Part shown: positions 4,729 through 10,626 of the stretch, one piece after another
Numbering within the stretch: position 1 is the first letter of the stretch
How the letters are laid out: the number at the start of each line of letters is the position of its first letter
Source: an uncultured Eubacteriales bacterium
Lineage (GTDB): Bacteria; Bacillota; Clostridia; Oscillospirales; CAG-272
Length of the DNA stretch: 10,626 bases
NCBI GenBank assembly: GCA_900545935.1
Contig: URAP01000054.1
Location: 1 to 10,626, forward strand
Direction of reading: 5' to 3'
Made by a program: the position numbers and the translations under genes
The notes under the pieces: model-generated
Database searches by the model: none
What the model was told of the DNA's origin: nothing
What the model saw: only the letters and a program-made list of their open reading frames with translations

Positions 4729-7700
4729 ATGAAGGACACGGCGGAAGCAAGGGTTGCGAAGATTTTCGGTATAAGGCGCGCGGCGGAACGGCGGGGAGCA
4801 TTACCCGACAGCATGCGCGCGGCGGACGGTGCTGCCGATACGGACGGCGTGAGCGATTTGCCGCACCGACGCGGAAGCTCTCGGGAGAGCGCCGTATACA
4901 GCGCAAACGGACGAATCGAATCGGAGCGCAGCGGGAGCAGGGAGCTTTCCCACGGCTCCGCAAGATCCGGCTTCGGAGCACCGGGTATGCCCGGCTTCGA
5001 GCGGGCAGCCGGGGAAACGTATTTTTCGGGCGCGGCGCGCGAGAGCGGTACGGCGGGCACATCATCTGATACCGAGCGTACAGACTGGCGCGGCAGCGCC
5101 GACAGTGGAACGGCAGGATGGGACGCGCGCGGCGCGGCGGGTGGAGCGGCGCGCTCGGATTATGAAGCTGCTCGGTCGATTGCGGAGCGGCTGCGCGAGC
5201 TTGCACCGGGAGCAAAGCGGGTTGGCGTGAGGCTTTGCTTTCTGCTGCTCGGGGTGCTGTTCGGCGGCGCGCAATGCCTTTTTGATACGCGCCCCATAGG
5301 GATAGCGCTGCTCGCCGCTTCAGGCGGACAGACTCTGTTTGTTTTTTCGGGAATACTTATTTCGGTGCTGATACGCAGCGGGGACATGCTGTCGCCGCTC
5401 GTCTCGGCTGTGACGGTGCTTGCCGTTCGGCTGCTGCTCTCGCGTCTGCTGCTGCGCCGCGTGGATGAGAGCGACGGAGAGGGAGCAGAGCTGTCGGAGC
5501 GCCTCGGCATTCCGCTGTACAGCGAGAGAGCGGCGTTTACCGAGCGTCCGCTGCTGCGGCTTGTCTCAGCCGTTGCAGGAGCGATAGCGGGCGGCGCGGT
5601 CCGCCTCTTCAGCTACGGAATGCTGTATTACGATGCGTTTGCGCTGCTTTTCTCGGTAGGCGCGTCGGCTGCGCTGTGTGTTGCCTTTTCGGTGCTCGGC
5701 AACCGCGAAAAGCGATTCACCGTTTACTATGAGGCGGCGCTGCTCGCCGGGGTATTCTGCCTTGTATGGTCGATGCGCGAGTACAGCGTATTCGGTTTCA
5801 GACCTGCGGTAATGGCGGCGTTTTTTGTAACTCTCATCATTTCCCGCAGCGGCGGGCTGCTGCACGGCGGCTTGGCGGGAATGGCGTGCGGACTCGGCAT
5901 AGGTCTCGAATATGCGCCTGTTTTCGCGGTCGGCGGCATCGCATGCGCGCTGTTTAACGGAGCGGGCGGTATTATCTCGACTGCGGCTGCCGCGCTTGCG
6001 TTGATAGGTATGCAGCTCGGCGCGGAGGGAATAGGCGCGCTCTCGAGCTTTGTTCCCGATGTTTTGGCAGCGGCGGTGCTGTCTGTTCCGGTGATCAAAT
6101 ACAAGCTCCTGCCGCGCCTGCCGTTTTTTTTCGGCGGGCGGAGCATTCCGGACGAGCTGGCGGACAAGGCGTCGGTCGCACTGTGTCGGCGCGGGGACAT
6201 GCAGAAGCGCGAGGAGGAGCTGACTGCGGCGTTCGGCTCGCTTGCCGAGGCATGCCGCACCGTGTCCGGCAAGGATATCATGCCGACGCAGCGCGAATGC
6301 TACCTTGTCTGCGTTGATGCGCTTGACAGCTGCTGTAGACGGTGCCCGAGCAACGGCAGATGCTTCCGCAGTCCGACAACGGCGGCGAATGCCGCAAATG
6401 CGCAATCAGATAAAAAGACTATTGTAAAGCCGGGTATAAATTCGGACGTAAGCTCGGGCGACGGAAGCCCGGAGACAGGCGCAAAGGGCACCGAGCCGAT
6501 GGGCAAAATATCTGCCGTCAGTCCTGAAAGCGGCAGCGCGGCAGCTGCCTCGCATCGGGACGAGCCGCACACGGGCGATGCCGTTTACTGTATGGCGGGC
6601 GCGGTCGCCGAGACAGCAGCGCCATCGGTCGGAACGAGCAGGATCGGCAGCCGGTACGGAGGAGTGGATGAATCCGAAGGTCTGTGCGAGCTGCTCGGGG
6701 CGCGGCTGCGTGCCTCCGGTGCGCTGAGTGAATCGGATATGCCCGAGAGCCTGCGCGAGCGCTGTACCTGTCCCGCAGCCCTTGCCGCCGCCGCAAATCT
6801 CGGATATGCCCGACTCGTCCGCAGGCTGTCCGAGAACGACAAGACACGCATATTTGCTGAGGACTATGAGGCTATATCCACCGTTCTTCGCGAGTGCGCC
6901 GAGGAGGAGCAGCAGGAATATGAGGTCGACCGCGCACTGTCTGCGCGGGTTCGCGAGGCGGTCGGATATCTCGATTTTCATGCCGACAGTCTGACCGTAT
7001 TCGGCAAACGCCGGCTGCGCGTTGTTGCGGGCGGAGTCGACCTCGGCAGGGTAAGAGTCAGCCCGGAGGAGCTGCACAGCGTCTGCGAGCATGTGACCGG
7101 CAGGCGGCTGTCCGTACCGGTGTTTTCGATGGAGGAGGACTATGTGTGCATGTCCTCCGAATCGGTGCCGTCGGTATGTGCGGATGGTGTGACCCGCTCG
7201 CTCGAAAAGAAGGACGAGCAGATCTCCGGCGACAGCTCGGCGTTCTTTACCGTCCCGGACGGCATGAGCTATATGCTGATAAGCGACGGTATGGGTTCGG
7301 GACGTGAGGCGGCGACGGCATCGCGGATAGCGGTGGAATTTCTGCGCCGCATGCTCGGCTGCGGGATAGGTGCGCGCGGCGCGCTTGATCTGCTGAATAA
7401 CTTTATACGCCACCGCAGAGAGGAGTGCTTTGCCACCGTCGATCTTTTGCAGCTCGACGGTCTGTCCGGTCAGGCAAGGCTCATCAAGAGCGGAGCCGCG
7501 CCGTCGTTTGTTATACGTGACGGCAGCATCTTTCGCATCTCGTCCGGTACTATCCCGGTCGGCATCGCCGCACCGCTCTCATCGGAGCAGGTGCGCTTCA
7601 CCCCGGAGGACGGCGATGTTATCGTTATGATGAGCGACGGCGTGGCTCAGTCGCTCGAGGACTGCGCCTACCTTGCCGACCTCATAATAGGGCAGTGGTG

Positions 7701-7812
7701 CGAGTCGCTGCCGGAGCTTGCCGAACGTATTCTCAGCGGCGCTGCCGAACGCAGCGGACGGCGGGATGATATGACCGTCGGTCTGTGCAGGGTACGGCAC
7801 GCGGAGAGGTGA
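4729..7812 (+). CDS. spoIIE: Stage II sporulation protein E (PP2C-type serine phosphatase)
   Basis: Predicted membrane-bound phosphatase that dephosphorylates the anti-anti-sigma factor SpoIIAA in the forespore. This frees sigma-F; SpoIIE also associates with FtsZ at the polar septum. The 1027-aa product has a hydrophilic, low-complexity N-terminus (1-164, rich in R, G, S and A), a polytopic membrane region (about 165-462), and a central region with a cysteine cluster (C528, C535, C536, C539, C545). A low-complexity insertion of about 100 residues follows (about 547-645), then the C-terminal PP2C domain. The metal-binding aspartates look intact: D853 in SDGMGSG, D970 in MMSDGV and D1013-D1014 in RRDDMTVG; the KSGAAPSF segment is also present. 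B. subtilis SpoIIE is 827 aa, so about 200 residues are extra, mostly in the N-terminal extension and the insertion. The gene is monocistronic by its context: probable own promoter upstream, terminator at 7886-7908. Confidence 0.95.
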   Translation: MKDTAEARVAKIFGIRRAAERRGALPDSMRAADGAADTDGVSDLPHRRGSSRESAVYSANGRIESERSGSRELSHGSARSGFGAPGMPGFERAAGETYFSGAARESGTAGTSSDTERTDWRGSADSGTAGWDARGAAGGAARSDYEAARSIAERLRELAPGAKRVGVRLCFLLLGVLFGGAQCLFDTRPIGIALLAASGGQTLFVFSGILISVLIRSGDMLSPLVSAVTVLAVRLLLSRLLLRRVDESDGEGAELSERLGIPLYSERAAFTERPLLRLVSAVAGAIAGGAVRLFSYGMLYYDAFALLFSVGASAALCVAFSVLGNREKRFTVYYEAALLAGVFCLVWSMREYSVFGFRPAVMAAFFVTLIISRSGGLLHGGLAGMACGLGIGLEYAPVFAVGGIACALFNGAGGIISTAAAALALIGMQLGAEGIGALSSFVPDVLAAAVLSVPVIKYKLLPRLPFFFGGRSIPDELADKASVALCRRGDMQKREEELTAAFGSLAEACRTVSGKDIMPTQRECYLVCVDALDSCCRRCPSNGRCFRSPTTAANAANAQSDKKTIVKPGINSDVSSGDGSPETGAKGTEPMGKISAVSPESGSAAAASHRDEPHTGDAVYCMAGAVAETAAPSVGTSRIGSRYGGVDESEGLCELLGARLRASGALSESDMPESLRERCTCPAALAAAANLGYARLVRRLSENDKTRIFAEDYEAISTVLRECAEEEQQEYEVDRALSARVREAVGYLDFHADSLTVFGKRRLRVVAGGVDLGRVRVSPEELHSVCEHVTGRRLSVPVFSMEEDYVCMSSESVPSVCADGVTRSLEKKDEQISGDSSAFFTVPDGMSYMLISDGMGSGREAATASRIAVEFLRRMLGCGIGARGALDLLNNFIRHRREECFATVDLLQLDGLSGQARLIKSGAAPSFVIRDGSIFRISSGTIPVGIAAPLSSEQVRFTPEDGDVIVMMSDGVAQSLEDCAYLADLIIGQWCESLPELAERILSGAAERSGRRDDMTVGLCRVRHAER

Positions 7813-7885
7813 TGCACATATCTTTGCTTGCATAAAACGCATTCGGCGGAGCGGGGCTATGTGCTGTTTAAAAAAATAACGGAAA

Positions 7886-7908
7886 AGCGGGCCTCGGCTC
7901 GCTTTTTT
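7886..7908 (+). terminator. Intrinsic terminator after spoIIE
   Basis: AGCGGGC pairs with GCTCGCT (7 bp, one G-U pair) around a CTCG tetraloop, followed by a run of Ts. It lies 73 nt past the spoIIE stop. Confidence 0.85.
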
Positions 7909-8045
7909 CTGCAAATGAAAATTCTTCGGCGGTCCGCGCAGCTAATATGTCGAAAAGTCTTGAAAAAACACAACCTCCGTTTCACAGCTCCGCCGTTTAT
8001 TTCATCCTCACTTGATGCGATTTTCGCAGACGAATTGCCTACTCG

Positions 8046-8648
8046 GCAAACGCCGTAGCCGCTCTTGATATCGACTCGCAGCAATTTGAGGTAATTTTCA
8101 GCCTCGGCTTTGAGGATCACGGCAGAGCAGCCGTCGACCCGAACAAGAGCGACGGGAAATATGACCCGAAAACCTGTGAGAATATATTCGGCATCCGTAT
8201 GCCCGACGGAATTTCTGCCGCCGTTATCAATGGCGAGACCTATCTGCTGACCGCAAATGAGGGCGACAGCCGCGCATGGCAGGCGGGCAGCGAGACCGAT
8301 ACGAACGAGATAAAAGATAAGACCTCTCCGGTGAACGGAATCAGAACCGGCGGCAAGGTGACGTGGTTTGATGCGAATCAGTACGACGGCTTGGAGGCAG
8401 GAGAGGATTATATCTTCGGCGTACGCTCCTTTACGGTGGTTTAGGTTACGTCAAGCAACGATGATAAATCTCCGGTCACGGTCACGCCGAACGGAGAGCC
8501 GACGAAGGAATCTGCAAAAACCGAGCAGCCCTCAGGCGGAGCAGAGACCTCTCCGCAAACCGGCGACGGAAGCGGTCTGCACCTATACATCGCGCTGCTG
8601 CTCATCAGCGGCGGCACACCTGTCGGTATAACGGCGGTCGGCAGGGCG
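8046..8648 (+). pseudogene. Remnant of a sortase-anchored choice-of-anchor-I surface protein
   Basis: In one frame, starting with no start codon, the stretch NAVAALDID is followed by LGFEDHG, AAVDP, MPDGISAAV, ETYLLTANEGDSRAW and EDYIFGVRSFTVV. This order matches the choice-of-anchor-I / phytase-esterase-like beta-propeller family (LQENNAIAVLDI, LGFKDH, PDAIA, TYLVTANEGD, RSFS in typical members, from memory). A TAG at 8442-8444 breaks the frame. The same frame then reads a T/S/P/E-rich linker, SPQTGD (8550-8567), a hydrophobic stretch (LHLYIALLLISGG) and an arginine, which is a sortase sorting signal. The N-terminal part, signal peptide, promoter and ribosome binding site are missing, and the propeller after RSFT appears deleted. 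The intact ancestor would have been a cell-wall-attached extracellular protein. An ATG at 8199 could give at most an 81-residue fragment, which I do not consider functional. Confidence 0.75.
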
Positions 8649-8773
8649 GGGATATGCGCGTTTGCCGAGACGGGTCGTGACCTGTCGGGAGATAATTGCC
8701 TGTCAAATCGGTGTGCGGCGCAAAAAGCTGCCTATTTTTCCGCTTTCGTCATGCTTTAGTCACATTTAGATAC

Positions 8774-8779
8774 TATAAT
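8774..8779 (+). promoter_or_regulatory. Probable -10 element of the gpmI promoter
   Basis: A perfect TATAAT lies 42 nt before the gpmI start codon, in an AT-rich stretch. No good -35 hexamer is visible at 16-18 bp upstream (the best is ATGCTT), and there is no TGn extension. The call therefore rests on the -10 and its position. Confidence 0.5.
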
Positions 8780-8821
8780 AGCTCTGTAAAAAATAATGAT
8801 TTTCAGCAAAGGAGAAAAGCT

Positions 8822-10474
8822 ATGAAACTGAATAGATCAAATAAGTTTGACGGCGTAAGCGGCCCGCTGCTTACGATAGTTATGGACGGTGTCGGACTCG
8901 CAGCACCCGGCGGCGGAAACGCTGTCGATGCGGCGTACACCCCCACTCTCGATATGCTCATGAAGAAGTACCCGATGGTCACCCTGCGTGCGCACGGCAA
9001 GGCTGTCGGTCTGCCCTCCGACGACGATATGGGCAACTCCGAGGTCGGTCATAACGCGCTCGGCTCCGGTCAGGTTTTCGCTCAGGGCGCGCTGCTCGTT
9101 TCAAACTCCATCGCGTCGGGCAAGATGTTTGAGTCAAAGACCTGGCTCGATGCTGTCGACAATGTTAAGAAGAACGGCTCTACACTGCATTTCCTCGGAC
9201 TCTTCTCCGACGGAAACGTCCATTCCAACATCGCGCATCTGCGCAGCATGATAGAGCACGCAAAGAAGGACGGCATTCGTACCGTTCGCGTGCACATTCT
9301 GCTCGACGGACGCGATGTCGGAGAGACCACCGCGCTTGATTATGTCGAGCCCTTCGAGGCATTCCTCGCATCGCTCCGCTCGCCCGATTTTGATGCTCAG
9401 ATCGCATCCGGCGGCGGCAGAATGAGGATAACCATGGACCGCTACGAGGCTGACTGGTCGATGGTCGAGCGCGGCTGGCATACGCACGTGCTCGGCGACG
9501 GCAGAATGTTCGCATCCGCCGAGGAGGCTATCAAGACGCTGCGCGAGGAGACCCACGCAATAGATCAGGATCTCGATCCGTTCGTTATCGCAAAGGACGG
9601 AAAGCCGGTCGGCACTATTGAGGACGGCGACTCGGTAATCTTCTTCAACTTCCGCGGAGACCGCTCGCTCGAGATATCGCGCACCTTTGAGGCAGGCGAG
9701 GATTTCGATAAGTTCGACCGCGTCAGAGCGCCGAAGGTTTACTATGCCGGAATGCTCGAGTACGACGGCGACCTCCATATCCCGTCGCACTACCTTGTTA
9801 ATCCTCCCGAGATCACAAATACTCTCGGCGAGTACCTCGCAAACACCGGAATCTCGCAGCTCGCTATCTCCGAAACGCAGAAGTTCGGCCACGTCACATA
9901 CTTCTGGAACGGCAATCGCTCCGGCAAGTTCTCCGAGGAGCTTGAGACCTATATCGAGATCCCGAGCGACGTTGTTTCGTTCGATCAGCGCCCGTGGATG
10001 AAGTGCGCACAGATCACCGATAAGCTCATCGAGATGCTCCGCAGCGGTAAGTTTAAGTACCTGCGCTGCAACTTCCCGAACGGCGATATGGTAGGTCATA
10101 CCGGCAACTTTGCCGCAACCCAGTGCAGCATGGAGGCGCTCGACCTTCAGCTCGCACGCCTGCTGCCTGTTATCGACGAGCTCCACGGCGCGGCTATCAT
10201 CACCGCCGACCACGGCAACGCGGACGAGATGTTCGAGATGAATAAAAAGACCGGCGAGCCGAAGCTGAACGAAAACGGTACGCCTAAGGCTAAGACGAGC
10301 CATACGCTCAACCGCGTTCCCTGCATCATCTACGATAACTTCACCGCCGACCGATATACGGTCAAGGAGGATGAGGGCGAGTTCGGACTCTCCGATGTCG
10401 CCGCTACTACCGTTAACCTGCTCGGATATGAGGCGCCCGAGATGTGGGATGATACGCTCATAGAGATAAAATAA
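8822..10474 (+). CDS. gpmI: 2,3-bisphosphoglycerate-independent phosphoglycerate mutase
   Basis: Predicted cytoplasmic glycolytic and gluconeogenic enzyme interconverting 3-phosphoglycerate and 2-phosphoglycerate by a phosphoserine intermediate with two Mn2+ ions, without 2,3-bisphosphoglycerate. The 550-aa protein has the alkaline-phosphatase-superfamily ligands: D22 (MDGVG), the nucleophile S73 in GNSEVGHN, D422 and H426 (NGDMVGH), D463-H464 (TADHGNAD) and H494 (SHTLNRVP). The substrate-binding HILLDGRDV segment (158-166) is also present. It is about 40 residues longer than the common form of about 510 aa; extra residues lie in the insert around 471-492 and in loops, and similar long forms exist. 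The start is the ATG at 8822 with AAAGGAG 7 nt upstream; the frame is open further upstream but passes through the promoter. Codon use favours AAG, AAC and TTC more than the neighbours, as expected for high expression. Confidence 0.97.
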   Translation: MKLNRSNKFDGVSGPLLTIVMDGVGLAAPGGGNAVDAAYTPTLDMLMKKYPMVTLRAHGKAVGLPSDDDMGNSEVGHNALGSGQVFAQGALLVSNSIASGKMFESKTWLDAVDNVKKNGSTLHFLGLFSDGNVHSNIAHLRSMIEHAKKDGIRTVRVHILLDGRDVGETTALDYVEPFEAFLASLRSPDFDAQIASGGGRMRITMDRYEADWSMVERGWHTHVLGDGRMFASAEEAIKTLREETHAIDQDLDPFVIAKDGKPVGTIEDGDSVIFFNFRGDRSLEISRTFEAGEDFDKFDRVRAPKVYYAGMLEYDGDLHIPSHYLVNPPEITNTLGEYLANTGISQLAISETQKFGHVTYFWNGNRSGKFSEELETYIEIPSDVVSFDQRPWMKCAQITDKLIEMLRSGKFKYLRCNFPNGDMVGHTGNFAATQCSMEALDLQLARLLPVIDELHGAAIITADHGNADEMFEMNKKTGEPKLNENGTPKAKTSHTLNRVPCIIYDNFTADRYTVKEDEGEFGLSDVAATTVNLLGYEAPEMWDDTLIEIK

Positions 10475-10547
10475 GCTTTCGGGGAGGCTAAAATCGTCCG
10501 GACCGAAAAAAGCTCTCGGGGAGGCTAAAAAAGCGCAGACCGAAAAA
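10474..10547 (+). repeat. Two 37-bp direct repeats after gpmI
   Basis: Copies at 10474-10510 and 10511-10547 share AGCTxTCGGGGAGGCTAAAA at the start and GACCGAAAAA near the end; the middle differs. Within each copy TCGG can pair with CCGA, so each may form a weak hairpin in the gpmI 3' region. Confidence 0.65.
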
Positions 10548-10578
10548 GCGAAAACAAGCTTCTTAATGACGGCTTTAG

Positions 10579-10584
10579 TATAAT
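10579..10584 (+). promoter_or_regulatory. Possible -10 element near the window end
   Basis: A perfect TATAAT follows the gpmI 3' repeats. No convincing -35 is seen at the right distance. It could serve a transcript that continues past the window. Confidence 0.2.
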
Positions 10585-10604
10585 CTGATTTGCGGAATGC
10601 TGTC

Positions 10605-10622
10605 GGAATCCTCGCGGATTCC
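10605..10622 (+). terminator. Hairpin at the window edge, possible gpmI terminator
   Basis: GGAATCC pairs perfectly with GGATTCC around TCGC. The window ends 4 nt later, so a T-run cannot be confirmed (the visible tail is TTCA). Confidence 0.4.
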
Positions 10623-10626
10623 TTCA

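Noticed and set aside
4413..5215. Minus-strand frames over the 90-bp repeat and the spoIIE 5' end
   Set aside because: Arg/Pro/Ser-rich products without motifs; they overlap the spoIIE promoter and coding start.
6406..7413. Long minus-strand frame (335 codons) opposite spoIIE
   Set aside because: Composition is His/Arg/Ala-rich with no recognisable domain, and the sense strand carries the SpoIIE phosphatase motifs.
8696..8821. Extended N-terminus for gpmI (open frame begins at 8696)
   Set aside because: The stretch contains the TATAAT promoter element, and the ATG at 8822 has a strong AAAGGAG site and matches the family start.
9134..10303. Long minus-strand frame (389 codons) opposite gpmI
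   Set aside because: Antisense to a complete gpmI with every catalytic residue; its openness follows from the biased codon use of gpmI.

Overview
The window looks like a chromosomal segment of an endospore-forming, anaerobic-type member of the Clostridia (Firmicutes), plausibly an Oscillospiraceae/Ruminococcaceae-like lineage. The reasons are a spoIIE gene, a membrane-anchored G5/M23 endopeptidase, a remnant of a sortase-anchored surface protein ending in a PQTGD-type motif, Gram-positive style AAGGAAGG/GGAG ribosome binding sites, and GC-rich coding DNA with AT-rich promoters. The genus assignment is inference. No mobile element, CRISPR array, tRNA or rRNA was seen.

Layout. (1) 83-2053, minus strand: a membrane-anchored M23 peptidoglycan endopeptidase with a G5-like domain. 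It is driven by a near-consensus promoter (TTGAAA-N17-TATAAT) that fixes its start at the ATG at 2053. (2) 2197-3039, plus strand: a divergent CPBP-family intramembrane protease. (3) 3040-3282: a spacer with a hairpin-plus-T-run terminator facing the minus strand, directly after a doubtful small minus-strand ORF. (4) 3283-3810: tadA, the tRNA adenosine deaminase. (5) 3811-4728: about 0.9 kb without a recognisable gene. It holds two inverted repeats, a strong terminator (4125-4144), a 90-bp tandem repeat with a partial third copy, a long hairpin, and a probable Spo0A-controlled promoter. (6) 4729-7812: spoIIE, the sporulation PP2C phosphatase, with an unusually long hydrophilic N-terminal extension and a linker insertion, closed by a terminator (7886-7908). 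(7) About 8046-8648: a decayed gene for a sortase-anchored surface protein of the choice-of-anchor-I beta-propeller type. (8) 8822-10474: gpmI, the cofactor-independent phosphoglycerate mutase, followed by two 37-bp direct repeats and a hairpin at the window edge.

How the genes relate. There is no obvious operon: each gene has its own spacer, and most spacers carry a promoter or terminator. Functionally the window mixes cell-envelope and sporulation genes (M23 endopeptidase, CPBP protease, SpoIIE, a dead wall-anchored protein) with housekeeping genes (tadA, gpmI). I see no convincing undescribed multi-gene system. The observations most worth following are the spoIIE promoter architecture, the long additions to SpoIIE, the 90-bp intergenic repeat, the surface-protein pseudogene and the orphan minus-strand terminator unit.
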